Positions 8,209 to 16,866 of a stretch of 64,000 nt of DNA are shown here, piece by piece (the first letter of the stretch is position 1; each line of letters begins with the position of its first letter). A program made the translations under genes and the position numbers. The stretch spans positions 930,001-994,000 of the forward strand of contig NZ_CP099993.1 of NCBI RefSeq assembly GCF_024138125.1, read 5' to 3'. Source of the stretch: Halorussus salilacus. GTDB lineage: Archaea > Halobacteriota > Halobacteria > Halobacteriales > Haladaptataceae. A model generated the notes under the pieces. That model saw only the letters and a program-made list of their open reading frames with translations. It did not search any database and was not told the DNA's origin.

Positions 8209-9009
8209 CTACTCGTCGTCGGTCTGGCGCTCGCGGTGGAACGACGCGCTACCGCCGACCGACTCGATGGCCGACTCCGCGCGGGCCGCGCTCTCCTGAA
8301 GCTGGGCCTCGGCGGTCTTGTAGTTGGGCGCTCGGACCCGGATGCGGTACTCGGGCGCGCCCACGTAGGTCACTTCGAGTTCGATCTCGTCGGGGATGTC
8401 GCCGTTGCCCTCGGCGGCCTGCAGGGCCTCCTTCACGTCGTCGACGCCGTCGGCGGCCGGGCTCTCGATGTCGACGTAGCCCGTCACCGTGACGTACGGC
8501 ACCGAGACGTTCTCGCGGGCCGTCTCGACGATGCGCTCTACCTCGTCGTCGGTGAGGTCGGTGTCCGAGAGCGTCTCGGGGCCGTGGATGGCGGCCTGCT
8601 CGAAGCCGTCGTAGAGGCTACCGAACGCCGCGATGAGCTCGTTGGCGACCGAGGCGTACTTCTCGTCGGTCACGTCCTCGCCGAACGCCAGCGTCATCCA
8701 GTTGTCGGCCTTCTGCTCGTTCTTCCACTCCTGAATCTTGTCAGAGCGCTGGTGGTCGTTGACGTCCTTGTACGAGAGGTCGATCTGCTGGGCGCTCTCG
8801 TCCACGTCGAGGACCTTGCAGACGACGGTCTGGCCCTCGTTGACGTGGTCGCGGACGTTCTTGATCCAGCCGCTGGCGACCTCGCTGACGTGGATGAGAC
8901 CGCGCTTGTCCTCGTACTCCTCGAGGTCGACGAAGACCCCGAAGTCCTCGATCTCGTCCACCTTGCCGACGACCAGTTCGCCGGATTCGGGCCAGCCGCT
9001 GTACTTCAT
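8209..9009 (-). CDS. eif2a: Translation initiation factor aIF2 subunit alpha
   Basis: 266 residues from ATG 9009. The N-terminal S1 domain is clear ([20 protein letters not shown] then [18 protein letters not shown]). A helical domain follows, then the alpha-beta C-terminal domain that binds the gamma subunit ([12 protein letters not shown]...[17 protein letters not shown]). It helps deliver initiator Met-tRNA to the small ribosomal subunit. Its ATG overlaps the stop of S27e by four bases (ATGA), indicating translational coupling. Confidence 0.96.
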   Translation of the reverse strand: MKYSGWPESGELVVGKVDEIEDFGVFVDLEEYEDKRGLIHVSEVASGWIKNVRDHVNEGQTVVCKVLDVDESAQQIDLSYKDVNDHQRSDKIQEWKNEQKADNWMTLAFGEDVTDEKYASVANELIAAFGSLYDGFEQAAIHGPETLSDTDLTDDEVERIVETARENVSVPYVTVTGYVDIESPAADGVDDVKEALQAAEGNGDIPDEIELEVTYVGAPEYRIRVRAPNYKTAEAQLQESAARAESAIESVGGSASFHRERQTDDE

Positions 9010-9179
9010 CGGGCTTGAACCGTTTCGGTGACCTCGCCTTCGATGTCGGCCTTGCCGCCGGTGGGGCGGGCGAGCGTCGCGCCACAGACCGCACACGCGA
9101 CCTCGGTCGCGGCCTTGTCGAAGACGGTCTGTTCGTTGTCGCAGTCGGGACACTGAACGGTGTAGAAGTTACCTGCCAT
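9006..9179 (-). CDS. rps27e: 30S ribosomal protein S27e
   Basis: 57 residues from [19 protein letters not shown]4 zinc ribbon (CPDC...CAVCG) is followed by [12 protein letters not shown], the family hallmark. Length is normal for archaeal S27e. Sits between L44e (4-bp gap) and aIF2-alpha (overlap). Confidence 0.96.
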   Translation of the reverse strand: MAGNFYTVQCPDCDNEQTVFDKAATEVACAVCGATLARPTGGKADIEGEVTETVQAR

Positions 9180-9183
9180 GGTC

Positions 9184-9465
9184 TCAGTCCTCGAGTTCGA
9201 GTCGGCCAGCGCGCCATCCCTCGCGGAGGTGGGCCTTGCCGCACTCACTGCACAGGTACTTGAGGTCGGTCTTCTTGGTCGGCTTGTCACCGCCGGGCAC
9301 CTTCGAGAACCGACCGCGGTTACCGATACCCTTGCTCCCCTCGCGCTGCTTGCGCTGGTCCCACTTCATGCCGGTCGAGCGACCGGTCCGGACCTTCTGG
9401 ACCTCGTGTTCCTCGTGAGCCTTGCAGTGAGGGCAGTACGTGTTGAAGCGTCGTGGCATCTGCAT
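9184..9465 (-). CDS. rpl44e: 50S ribosomal protein L44e
   Basis: 93 residues. [20 protein letters not shown] and the second pair [16 protein letters not shown] form the L44e zinc site; [18 protein letters not shown] is the rRNA-binding basic middle. First gene of the five-gene translation operon. Start could be Met1 or Met3. Confidence 0.96.
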   Translation of the reverse strand: MQMPRRFNTYCPHCKAHEEHEVQKVRTGRSTGMKWDQRKQREGSKGIGNRGRFSKVPGGDKPTKKTDLKYLCSECGKAHLREGWRAGRLELED

Positions 9466-9500
9466 AGATATCTACCTTGCCGTGAGATTACGGCGCGGGG

Positions 9501-9510
9501 CTTAAAACCC
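9501..9510 (-). promoter_or_regulatory. TATA box of the L44e operon
   Basis: GGGTTTTAAG on the minus strand lies about 40 bases upstream of the L44e start in an otherwise GC-rich spacer, consistent with a short leader. Confidence 0.5.
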
Positions 9511-9790
9511 GTTTGGTTCGCGGTCGGCGTTCGTCTCCGTCGGCGGGCGAGTCGACCGGACGAAGTCGGGAGTTCGGCCTCGTCGTCACGCGAGTTCATC
9601 CTCACGACGCCGGGGAACCCCGTTCTCTCCCGCGTCCCGACGCGTTTCGGCCTCGCAGTTTTACTTTCGCTTCGCGTGGAGTGATTTTAAGTCGCTACCC
9701 GCGGAACCGTCCGGTACCGACTGTCGGACGGCGAGCGCGTGTGGTGGTGTCCGGGCGTTTCGCCCGCCGTCGGCGGTCCCGGAGGAGACC

Positions 9791-10027
9791 ATGCAAACGG
9801 AACGTACGACCGAACCGACGGACCACGAGACGACCGAGGCCGCGTGCGGACCTCAGGCGACGACCGAGGCCGCGTGCGGACCTCAGGCGACGACCGAGGC
9901 CGCGTGCGACCTCCAGGCGACGACCGACCGGGCGAGTCGGGCCACGACCCCGCGGGTCGTGGCCCGACTCGCTGGTGAGCGACCCGCCCGGAGTGTGGCG
10001 GTCGGGGGGCGTTGCGAGTCGGCATAG
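9791..10027 (+). CDS. Possible repeat-containing small ORF
   Basis: 78 codons. For: GGAGGAG lies just before the ATG, a TATA-like TTTTAAG is at 9684-9690, and the stop abuts the ATG of the next gene (TAGATG). Against: most of it is a 30-bp tandem repeat encoding TTEAACGPQA about three times, and its 3' part is a 19-bp perfect hairpin. It could be a leader peptide or a chance frame. No known family. Confidence 0.35.
   Translation: MQTERTTEPTDHETTEAACGPQATTEAACGPQATTEAACDLQATTDRASRATTPRVVARLAGERPARSVAVGGRCESA
9836..9928. repeat. 30-bp tandem repeat, about three copies
   Basis: The unit (beginning CCGAGGCCGCGTGCGGACCT) appears twice exactly and a third time with small changes. Each copy equals ten codons, so the reading frame is kept. 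It lies upstream of the zinc-finger protein gene at 10028. Confidence 0.85.
9932..9972. repeat. Perfect 19-bp hairpin, loop CGC
   Basis: Arms 9932-9950 and 9954-9972 are exactly complementary. It is 55 bp before the zinc-finger gene start and would be a strong stem in a transcript. Confidence 0.8.
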
Positions 10028-10432
10028 ATGCCGGTCCAGCATCGCTTCGAGTGCGTCACCTGCGGCCACCGCATCCGCACGACCGGCGAGGACAGCGAGA
10101 CCGCCCGCCAGCACGCTCGGGAACGGGGGGCCGCCCACGTCAACGACGCCCACGCCGACCGCCTCGCCGACTCGACCCGGTGGCCCGACGAACTCGCGTC
10201 CGACGACCTGCTCGTCGGCGAGGCGGCCTACGGGGGACTCCACGGGTGGCTCGCTCCCGTCGACGACCTGCTGGTGTGTGCCGACTGCGGCTACTACTTC
10301 GGCCGCCCCGAGTCGCCCGACGACCGGCGGCCGGTCGGCGAGGCCGGACTGGTCTGTCTGGCCTGTCACGACCGCCGCGTCGACGACCGTTCGGACTCGA
10401 TTGAGCGCGCCACCGACGCGTTCTTCAGATAA
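10028..10432 (+). CDS. Haloarchaeal zinc-finger protein
   Basis: 134 residues. Three Cys pairs: FECVTCGH near the start, VCADCGYYFG in the middle and VCLACHDRR towards the end, likely binding one or two zinc ions. The N-terminus FECVTCGHRIRTTGED followed by ARQHARERGAAHVNDAHAD resembles a C2H2/C4 unit. No membrane segment. Family function unknown; nucleic-acid or protein binding is a guess. Confidence 0.7.
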   Translation: MPVQHRFECVTCGHRIRTTGEDSETARQHARERGAAHVNDAHADRLADSTRWPDELASDDLLVGEAAYGGLHGWLAPVDDLLVCADCGYYFGRPESPDDRRPVGEAGLVCLACHDRRVDDRSDSIERATDAFFR

Positions 10433-10452
10433 TTAATTTCTAATCTTAGTCA

Positions 10453-10463
10453 AAAATATTTAA
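10453..10463 (+). promoter_or_regulatory. TATA box of the secreted hydrolase gene
   Basis: AAAATATTTAA is centred about 30 bp before the ATG at 10489, so the mRNA is likely leaderless or nearly so. Confidence 0.65.
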
Positions 10464-10488
10464 ACTATCTCGATAGTAATAGTATCCC

Positions 10489-11391
10489 ATGTCGTTCGAC
10501 CGACGGCAGTTCCTGAAGCACAGCGCAACGACCATCGCGGGTTCGGTCGCGTTCGCCGGAGCGACCGGAACCGCGGCGGCGTCCGACGTTCCGACCATCT
10601 CGACCCGCGACCACTTCGACGACGACGCCGACTTGGTCACGGGCGAGACAGCCACCAGCTACGACACGAGCGGTGACGTGCCCGGCGTCGACACCGGCTG
10701 CACCGACGACGTGACCGTGTTCGTCCACGGGTGGGACAAGAAGAGCGACAGCGACGACGCCGAGCAGGCGGCCCACGACAAGATATCCCACGCCGACAGC
10801 CAGCTCCGGGCCAACGGCTACGACGGCACCGTGGTCGGCTACACATGGGACTCCGACAAGGGCGGCGGCGTGGACTACGGCTGGTACGAGGCCGAGGACA
10901 TCGCCCAGCAGAACGGGGCGAAGCTCGCGCAGTTCGCGGTGGACTTCGCGTACGCCTGCCCGAACGCCCGACTCCGGTTCGCGAGCCACTCGCTGGGCGC
11001 GCAGGTCGTGTTGAGCGCCCTCCGGTCGCTGAACGGGTCGTGGTTCACCGACAACGGCCACGAGGTGTACTCGATCCACCTGCTCGGGGCCGCACAGGAC
11101 AACGAAGCGCCGACGACCGAGTGGATGGACACCTACGACGCCATCACCGAGGTCGTCACGGGCGCGTTCAACTACCACAGCCACGAGGACGACACGCTCC
11201 AGTGGATATACAACGTCGTCGAGTTCGACCAGGCGCTCGGCGAGACGGGCTACGAGTCGGGCAACACGCCCGCCCCGAACTACACCGAGTACGACGGCAC
11301 CTCGCAGGTCGGCGACGACCACTCGGGCTACCTCGACCACCTCTCGGACGAGGTCGTCTACCACATGGAACACGTCGGCGACTACGTCTGA
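10489..11391 (+). CDS. Tat-exported alpha/beta hydrolase (lipase-like)
   Basis: 300 residues. The N-terminus DRRQFLKHSATTIAGSVAFAG is a twin-arginine signal. The mature part has VFVHGWDKKS (oxyanion-hole HG) and RFASHSLGAQVVLSAL (nucleophile elbow S-x-S-L-G), typical of extracellular lipases/esterases; an acid in DNEAPTTEW/TYDAITE and a late His (DHSGYLDHLSDEVVYHMEH) could complete the triad. The substrate is unknown. The mature protein is acidic, fitting extracellular high salt. Single gene with its own TATA box. Confidence 0.85.
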   Translation: MSFDRRQFLKHSATTIAGSVAFAGATGTAAASDVPTISTRDHFDDDADLVTGETATSYDTSGDVPGVDTGCTDDVTVFVHGWDKKSDSDDAEQAAHDKISHADSQLRANGYDGTVVGYTWDSDKGGGVDYGWYEAEDIAQQNGAKLAQFAVDFAYACPNARLRFASHSLGAQVVLSALRSLNGSWFTDNGHEVYSIHLLGAAQDNEAPTTEWMDTYDAITEVVTGAFNYHSHEDDTLQWIYNVVEFDQALGETGYESGNTPAPNYTEYDGTSQVGDDHSGYLDHLSDEVVYHMEHVGDYV

Positions 11392-11463
11392 CCGCCGCGC
11401 CGACGCTCCACGACCGAGACCGTTCCCGAAGCGCTTTTACCCGGTCCTTCCGAATCCCCGCGC

Positions 11464-11733
11464 ATGAAGCGGCTCATCATCCACGGCCACCCGGGTATCC
11501 GGAAGAACGCCGTCATCGAGTACGACGGCGGCGAGCGGACCGTCTTCTCCATCAGCAAGCAGGGCGAGTGGCACGGCCCCGACGAGCCCCAGCTCTGGTG
11601 TGTCATCGGCACCGAGGACGAGCGCGAGGACTTCGAGAAGCGCAACTACGTCCCCCACTGGCTCGACACCGAGTCGGTCGACGCCGAGGCCGTCGAAATC
11701 ATCAAGCGCGCCGACGAGATCGCGGTGTCGTAA
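11464..11733 (+). CDS. HAH_0734 family protein
   Basis: 89 residues, soluble. [20 protein letters not shown] and [23 protein letters not shown] match my memory of a conserved haloarchaeal family named after HAH_0734, of unknown function. The ATG follows TATA-like TTTTAC at 11436-11441. Followed by a repeat array. Confidence 0.8.
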   Translation: MKRLIIHGHPGIRKNAVIEYDGGERTVFSISKQGEWHGPDEPQLWCVIGTEDEREDFEKRNYVPHWLDTESVDAEAVEIIKRADEIAVS

Positions 11734-11785
11734 TCGGCGTCCCCGCGTTCGACTTCTACCGTCTCACGCGATTCGAGCGCTCGCC

Positions 11786-11980
11786 GAGCATCCGCGAACA
11801 GAGCATCCGCGAACAGAGCATCCGCGAACAGAGCATCCGCGAACAGAGCATCCGCGAACAGAGCATCCGCGAACAGAGCATCCGCGAACAGAGCATCCGC
11901 GAACAGAGCATCCGCGAACAGAGCATCCGCGAACAGAGCATCCGCGAACAGAGCATCCGCGAACAGAGCATCCGCGAACA
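11786..11980. repeat. Thirteen perfect copies of a 15-bp tandem repeat
   Basis: The unit GAGCATCCGCGAACA is repeated 13 times without a mismatch in the convergent spacer between the HAH_0734-type gene and the MFS transporter. As the unit is a multiple of three and has no stop in any frame, all six frames stay open through the array, giving long artefactual frames. There are no spacers, so it is not CRISPR. Perfect identity implies recent expansion. Confidence 0.97.
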
Positions 11981-12017
11981 GAGCGTCGAGCGCGACCTCC
12001 GGTCGCGCTCGACGCTC
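11981..12017. terminator. Perfect 17-bp hairpin, loop TCC
   Basis: Arms 11981-11997 and 12001-12017 pair exactly around TCC. It begins directly after the last 15-bp repeat and ends 4 bp beyond the stop codon of the minus-strand MFS gene, so it would fold at that transcript's 3' end. Confidence 0.65.
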
Positions 12018-12021
12018 ACGC

Positions 12022-13314
12022 TCAGTCCCCCGCGACCGCGTCTGCGCCCTCGGGCGCGGCCTCGACCGAGAATATCCACGCGAACACCGCGGTCGAGACC
12101 ACGATGAAGCCCGCGGCGGTCCAGAACGCCACCAGCACCGAGGTGGCGTCCCAGATGGCTCCGACGAACACCGGCCCGCCGACCTGCCCGACCTTCCACG
12201 CGATGGAGCGAAGCGAGAGACTGCTTCCCACCGCGTCGAAGTACTCGCCCTCCTCGACGAACAGCGACATGCTCGCCGGAAGCCGGAGGCTGTCGCCAAT
12301 GCCGAGGACGCCGTAGGCCGCGAACAGCACGAAGAAGGCCCCGGGAAGGGCCATCTCGCGGCCCGCCGCCGCGAGCGTGACGCTCGGGACGACCCCCTCG
12401 GCGAACCCCGCCAGCGGGATGAGCGCGGTCCCGAGCGCGTAGACCAGCGCGCCCGCAAGGATGAACCGCGACTTGTTGCCGACCCGGTCGGTCAGGTCGC
12501 CAACCCACCCCTGCGTGAGCGCCTTGGTGAGCTTTCCCCCGGCCATGATGCCGCCGATGAGGAAGGCGTTGATTCCGAATCCGGTCCGGGCGTAGATGGG
12601 CAGGAAGGTGATGACCGCCATCTTGCCCACGCTGAACGACCCGCGGAAGAACACGAGCGCCTGAATCGCGCGCCGCCCGAGCAGTTCCCTGAGCGTCTCC
12701 CGGCCCGTCGCCTCCTCGGGGTCGGCGGTCCCGCCGGGGTTGTCCCGGAGGAAGACGGACACCGAGACGAACGCACAGACGGTGAAGAAGCTGAGGACGG
12801 CGTACGTCTCGTGGAAGCCGTAGAGGAACAGCAGCGCGCCGCCGAACACGTCGCCGAACAGGCTGGAGAACGCACCGACCTGATTGTACGACCCGATCCA
12901 CAGCCCCCGCGACTCCTCGGGGCTTATCTCGCCGACGACCGTGGTGCCGGTCAGCCAGAGCATGCTCGCGCCCAGCCCCTGGACCGCGCGGAGCAGGATG
13001 ACGTGTTCGACCGCGCTGACGAACGCGAACCCGACGAACACCCCGACGTTGAGCGCGAGTCCCGCGAGCAGGAACGTCTTGGCGTCCTTGAGGTCGATGT
13101 ACCGACCGAGCGGCAGGACGATGACCAGCTGGACCGCCGCGAACGCGGTGCCGAACAGCCCCTCCACGGTGCTGGAGGTCCCGAACATGTCGGCGTACAG
13201 CGCCAGCGCGATGAGGATGGTCGAGTAGGCCTGGCTCCGGGCGAACGCGGTGCTGGCGAGCGCCACGAACTCGCGGTTCCCGAAGAGTCGGAGCGTGCCA
13301 CCCGAGTCGGACAC
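12022..13314 (-). CDS. Major facilitator superfamily transporter
   Basis: About 430 residues from the GTG at 13314 ([19 protein letters not shown]). An ATG at 13356 would add 14 codons, but these overlap AT-rich promoter-like sequence (TTTATTATC). About 12 hydrophobic segments are visible with the MFS loop between TM2 and TM3 ([16 protein letters not shown]-x-x-x-D-R/K-like) and its repeat [16 protein letters not shown] between TM8 and TM9. Substrate unknown; sugar or drug efflux are both possible. Confidence 0.88.
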   Translation of the reverse strand: MSDSGGTLRLFGNREFVALASTAFARSQAYSTILIALALYADMFGTSSTVEGLFGTAFAAVQLVIVLPLGRYIDLKDAKTFLLAGLALNVGVFVGFAFVSAVEHVILLRAVQGLGASMLWLTGTTVVGEISPEESRGLWIGSYNQVGAFSSLFGDVFGGALLFLYGFHETYAVLSFFTVCAFVSVSVFLRDNPGGTADPEEATGRETLRELLGRRAIQALVFFRGSFSVGKMAVITFLPIYARTGFGINAFLIGGIMAGGKLTKALTQGWVGDLTDRVGNKSRFILAGALVYALGTALIPLAGFAEGVVPSVTLAAAGREMALPGAFFVLFAAYGVLGIGDSLRLPASMSLFVEEGEYFDAVGSSLSLRSIAWKVGQVGGPVFVGAIWDATSVLVAFWTAAGFIVVSTAVFAWIFSVEAAPEGADAVAGD

Positions 13315-13439
13315 TATTACGATTCGAAATGGAGAGACTGACGATAATAAATCCACTCGTCGCGGAAGTCGCGTCGCTCTCCGCTCGGGACCGGGCGTCG
13401 CCGCGAAAAACGAGACCGGCTACAGACCGCGCGAGGCGC

Positions 13440-13835
13440 TCAGTCTTCGAGCGCGTCGGCGATGCGCTGGAGCTGTCGGGTCGCGTCCCGGACCTCGTCC
13501 CGAAGCTGTCGGACCTCCCGGACCAGTTCCTCGTTGCCGCCGGACTCGCTCTCGCCGGGTCGGCCGCCCGGGCCCGCGCTGGGTCCGGCACCCGCGCCGG
13601 GGCCGCCGCCCATCATGCCGCTCATCATCTGCGCGAAGGGGTTGCCCCCGCCCATGCCGCCGGGGCCGCCTCCGCCCATCATCTCCTCCATCTTCTCGCG
13701 GCGCTCGTCGTCGCCCTCGCCCTCCTCGGCGCGCTTCTCGCGGATCTCCTCGACGCGCTCGCGGAAGGACTTCTCCTCGTCGCTTCCCTCGGATTCGGCG
13801 TTCTCGGACTCGTCGGTGGATTCGTCGTCTGCCAT
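13440..13835 (-). CDS. Acidic Gly/Met-rich protein with C-terminal coiled coil
   Basis: 131 residues. A charged N-terminus (many E/D/S) leads to a helical segment (FRERVEEIREKR), a low-complexity middle made of Met-Gly-Gly-Pro runs, and a C-terminal coiled coil (ELVREVRQLRDEVRDATRQLQRIADALE). No enzyme motif. Family not recognised; similar proteins are conserved in haloarchaea as far as I recall. A structured repeat element starts 90 bp upstream. Confidence 0.65.
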   Translation of the reverse strand: MADDESTDESENAESEGSDEEKSFRERVEEIREKRAEEGEGDDERREKMEEMMGGGGPGGMGGGNPFAQMMSGMMGGGPGAGAGPSAGPGGRPGESESGGNEELVREVRQLRDEVRDATRQLQRIADALED

Positions 13836-13925
13836 GCCTTCGGGTTGGGGGTCGGGGTGGAAAAGCGTGGTGTCTCGGCCGCGATTCTGAACCGTGGTTC
13901 CAGTAGCCGCCACGATTTCGTCCTC

Positions 13926-14054
13926 GAAAGCCCCCGCCCGCTCGCGGTCGCTCCGCGGGATATTCTCGCGCTCTCCGCACAGCCCGCGCGAGAATAGTTG
14001 CCCGCGGAGACGACTAAAGTGTACGCGAGCGGGCGGCCCCTTTCAGTCCCGCCC
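13926..14054 (-). ncRNA. Structured repeat element, copy A
   Basis: Reading the minus strand: GGCGGGACTGAAAGGGG at the 5' end and GGGGGCTTTC at the 3' end. Outer stem GCCCGCTCGCG/CGCGAGCGGGC, middle stem CTCCGCGGG/CCCGCGGAG preceded by GTCG/CGAC, inner stem TATTCTCGCGC/GCGCGAGAATA. Located in the divergent spacer between the 131-residue protein and cinA. Four relatives in the window keep the same pairing with different bases. RNA gene or mobile element not decided. Confidence 0.7.
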
Positions 14055-14110
14055 TGTCGGATGGTTCACCGGCGCGATTCCGGTGGATGGTTCACCGGCG
14101 CGCTACGGTT
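14055..14110 (-). repeat. Two ~26-bp hairpin modules upstream of copy A
   Basis: On the minus strand the unit CCACCGGAATCGCGCCGGTG plus ACCAT occurs about twice with period 26. Each unit pairs CACCGG with CCGGTG around a GAATCG-containing loop. The same kind of module precedes all the other copies of the element. Confidence 0.7.
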
Positions 14111-14170
14111 CCGAACCCGGTCCCGCGACCCACCCCCAGATTCATCCGGTCGGGGTGCGTCGGGTCGGAC

Positions 14171-14677
14171 ATGCGCGAGTACGCCGACGACCCGCCAGTC
14201 GAGGAGCGACTCGGAGACGCCCTGCGAGAGTCCGACGCGACTCTCGCGGTCGCCGAATCCTGCACCGGGGGACTGGTGGGGTCGCTTCTGACCGACGTCC
14301 CCGGGTCGAGCGACTACTTCGACCGGGGGCTGGTGACCTACTCCTACGACGCCAAGCTCCGGGAGCTTGGGGTCTCGCGCGAGGCCCTCGACGAACACGG
14401 CGCGGTCAGCGAACCCGTGGCCCGCGAGATGGCCCGCGGGGTCCGCGACGCCGCCGGGACGACGTGGGGCGTGTCCACCACCGGCATCGCGGGGCCGACC
14501 GGCGGGAGCGACGACAAGCCCGTCGGGACCGTGTTCGTCGGGGTCGCCTACGCCGGAGCGTGGGGCACGGGCGAGTCGTACGCGACCGTCTCCCGCCACG
14601 AGTTCGACGGCGACCGCCGGGAGATAAAAGAGCAGATTGCCCGGAAGGCGCTCGAAGACCTCCTGTCAGAGGTGTAG
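14171..14677 (+). CDS. cinA: CinA-family nicotinamide-nucleotide amidohydrolase
   Basis: 168 residues from ATG 14171; the upstream open frame lies in repeat DNA. This is the stand-alone CinA C-terminal domain: ATLAVAESCTGGLVGSLLTDVPGSSDYF (catalytic Ser/Thr region), VTYSYDAKLRELGV, and GVSTTGIAGPTGG. The family deamidates NMN in pyridine nucleotide recycling. The N-terminal MoaB-like half found in bacterial CinA is absent, as is usual in archaeal single-domain forms. Confidence 0.92.
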   Translation: MREYADDPPVEERLGDALRESDATLAVAESCTGGLVGSLLTDVPGSSDYFDRGLVTYSYDAKLRELGVSREALDEHGAVSEPVAREMARGVRDAAGTTWGVSTTGIAGPTGGSDDKPVGTVFVGVAYAGAWGTGESYATVSRHEFDGDRREIKEQIARKALEDLLSEV

Positions 14678-14754
14678 AAAATCCTTTGTCGGAGGCGGAG
14701 GGAAACCCTTGAGTCCCCTCCGGGTAAGGACCCTGATATGACGGAGGTCCAGCG

Positions 14755-15243
14755 ATGAACAAGGAGGGACACGTCCTGAACGCGGTCCTGCTGAGCATCG
14801 GTCTCGGGTACATCATCCACCCGTCGGGGGACGTCCCGACGTTCCGGATGATAGCCGAAGTGTCGGTTCCGGTCGTCCTCGGCGCGCTCTTTCCGGACGT
14901 GGACACCGCCTTCGGCAAGCACCGCAAGACCCTCCACAACCTCCCCGTGCTGGCGGTCGTCTACGCCTACCCGGTGGTCTTCGGCAACCTCAACTACGTC
15001 TGGATCGGCGTGGCGACCCACTACGTGCTCGACGTGGTCGGGAGCAAGCGCGGCATCGCGCTGTTCTACCCCTACAGCAAGGAGTACGGCCTCCCGGTCG
15101 GCGTGGCGGTCTCCAGCAAGTGGGCGACCGGCGTGACGGTCGCGGTGACCGGCCTCGAACTCGCGGTCATCGCCGCCGTGGTCCACCTCGACCTCCCGTT
15201 CCGGGTCCAGGACCTCACGACGGTCGTGGGGTCGCTCGCCTAG
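14755..15243 (+). CDS. Membrane-bound metal-dependent hydrolase-like protein (YdjM/DUF457 type)
   Basis: 162 residues. NKEGHVLNAVLLSIGLGY, ALFPDVDTAFGKHRKTLHN and ATHYVLDVVGSKRGIALFYP match the YdjM/DUF457 family, with conserved His/Asp (H6, PD-D, H-K-T-H, H-x3-D) that could bind metal at the membrane face. About four membrane segments. Function unknown in archaea. It ends against the convergent PHP gene (overlap 4 bp). Confidence 0.8.
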   Translation: MNKEGHVLNAVLLSIGLGYIIHPSGDVPTFRMIAEVSVPVVLGALFPDVDTAFGKHRKTLHNLPVLAVVYAYPVVFGNLNYVWIGVATHYVLDVVGSKRGIALFYPYSKEYGLPVGVAVSSKWATGVTVAVTGLELAVIAAVVHLDLPFRVQDLTTVVGSLA

Positions 15244-15995
15244 TACACGCACTCGAACCGGCCGTCGTAGGCGACGTGGTCCGGGTGGGTCGGTTCCGTC
15301 CCCGAGAGCAGGATGCGGTCTACCTTCTCGTAGGAGTTCTCCCACCCGAGGTGGGCGAACTCCGCGCCACAGCGGAGTCGGTGGCTCCACCCCGACCGGC
15401 GGACCACCCGGCGCTCGACCCCCGACCTGAGCGCCGCGGCGAGGTCGGCCGCCGAGTCGAACGACCCCTCGAACTCGGTCCAGGCCTCGCCGACCGTCCC
15501 GCGGAGGTGGGCGTACGACGAGGTGAACGCCGGGAGGTCGAGGTCGCTGGCGAGTTCGCGCGCCCGGCGGTCGTGGTGGGGCCAGTGCTTGGGGTTGTAC
15601 GTCTCGACAGCGTCGATTTCGTCGCGATAGCGCCGGAGGTCCTCGCCCCCGAGACCGACGTTGAGGAACTCGGGATGGGGGACCAGCACCGCGGCGTCCT
15701 GTCGGGCGAACTCCGCCAGCGCGTCGTCGAGCGAGACGAAGTCGGGAACCGGGTCGTCGAGGCCGACCGCGAGGACGTGCTTGCGATTGCGCCACGTTCC
15801 GGTGAACACCTCGCGACCGGGCACCACGAGCAGGTCGTCGTCGGAGAACCGGGCCGCGCGCTCGCGAATCTCCGGCAGGCGGGTGAAGTGGGGTGCATAG
15901 ACCAGCGCGTCGAGTCCGCGGGCCTTCGCCCGCGCGACCACGCTCTCGTCGAGCACCTTCACATGGAGGTCCGCGCGAAACGACTCGCCGTCCAT
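15240..15995 (-). CDS. PHP-domain metal-dependent hydrolase
   Basis: 251 residues. PHP motifs: RADLHVKVLDES (D-x-H), a histidine in YAPHFTRLPE, GREVFTG, VLVPHPEFLN and VETYNPKHWPHH. PHP enzymes are phosphoesterases that use three metals; the exact substrate is unknown. The family is common in haloarchaea as 'PHP-associated domain' proteins. C-terminal region (HLGWENSYEKVDRILLSG) is a conserved tail. Confidence 0.85.
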   Translation of the reverse strand: MDGESFRADLHVKVLDESVVARAKARGLDALVYAPHFTRLPEIRERAARFSDDDLLVVPGREVFTGTWRNRKHVLAVGLDDPVPDFVSLDDALAEFARQDAAVLVPHPEFLNVGLGGEDLRRYRDEIDAVETYNPKHWPHHDRRARELASDLDLPAFTSSYAHLRGTVGEAWTEFEGSFDSAADLAAALRSGVERRVVRRSGWSHRLRCGAEFAHLGWENSYEKVDRILLSGTEPTHPDHVAYDGRFECVY

Positions 15996-16046
15996 TCGGT
16001 TCGACGTTCCCGCAGGTCGGTGTTAACGATTCTGATTCGAAAAGTC

Positions 16047-16082
16047 GTCGCCGGACGCGGTCGCGCGACCGCGTCCGGCGAC
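16047..16082. repeat. Perfect 36-bp palindrome in a divergent spacer
   Basis: 18-bp arms with no loop, GTCGCCGGACGCGGTCGC and its complement. It sits between the divergent PHP and HAD genes, so it is in 5' flanks and cannot simply be a terminator. Confidence 0.8.
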
Positions 16083-16137
16083 GCCGACCCATCACCGAAC
16101 CCGACATTTTTCACGGCCCCCCGCGAATCGGTCACAC

Positions 16138-16782
16138 ATGCGAGCAGTGTTCTTCGACCTCGACGGCACGCTGGTCGAGCTCCCCGACGACTTCGAGGCC
16201 GTCTTCGAGGCGGCGCTGTCGGACGCGGGCGTGAGTCCCGACCCCGAGTACCACGACCACTTCGTCGAGATTCTCTTCGAGCACCTCGACGACTGTCACC
16301 CCGAGCCGTACCGCGCCGCGATGGCCGACCTCTGCGCCGAGTTCGACATCGTTCCCGACTTCGAGGAACTGGCGGCGGCCTACGTCGACCGCGAGGTCGG
16401 CGCGACCGAACTCGCGGCCGGAGCACGCGAGGCGCTCGACGCGCTCGACTGCCAACTCGGCGTGGTGACCAACGGCGCGACCGGTGTCCAACGCCCGAAG
16501 CTGGCCCACCACGACCTCGAGGAGTACTTCGACGCGGTGGTCGTCTCGGGCGACGTGGGCGCGAGCAAGCCCGACCCCGAGATATTCGCGGCCGCGAGGG
16601 AGTCGATTCCGGCCGACGAGTACGCCTTCGTCGCCGACGACTTGGAGCGCGACGTGGTGCCCGCGCAGGGGGCCGGGTTCACGGGCGTCCACCTCGTCGA
16701 CGGTGACGCCTCGGCCGACCGCGACGGTCGCGCCGACGCGACCGTCGCGTCGCTGGGCGAGGTCCCCGACGTTCTGGAGTGA
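16138..16782 (+). CDS. HAD-superfamily hydrolase (HAD-IA)
   Basis: 214 residues. Motif I FFDLDGTLVE (Asp nucleophile), a helical cap at about 15-90, motif II GVVTNGATG, motif III Lys in GASKPDPEIFAAA, and motif IV FVADDLERDV. Phosphatase of the phosphoglycolate phosphatase/haloacid dehalogenase group; substrate not predictable. Confidence 0.9.
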   Translation: MRAVFFDLDGTLVELPDDFEAVFEAALSDAGVSPDPEYHDHFVEILFEHLDDCHPEPYRAAMADLCAEFDIVPDFEELAAAYVDREVGATELAAGAREALDALDCQLGVVTNGATGVQRPKLAHHDLEEYFDAVVVSGDVGASKPDPEIFAAARESIPADEYAFVADDLERDVVPAQGAGFTGVHLVDGDASADRDGRADATVASLGEVPDVLE

Positions 16783-16866
16783 GGTCTGAGACGCCCTCGG
16801 GAGGGCTCCGATTCACCCGAACGAGAGCCCCGAGCGCGAGGGCGTCTCACCGGCTGAAACCGTTAT

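Noticed and set aside
11786..11980. CRISPR-like array
   Set aside because: The 13 units are directly contiguous with no spacers and only 15 bp long, and no cas genes are nearby.
11600..12458. Long open frames on both strands through 11.6-13.6 kb
   Set aside because: They exist only because the 15-bp repeat has no stop in any frame; outside the array they run antisense or out of frame to the MFS gene.
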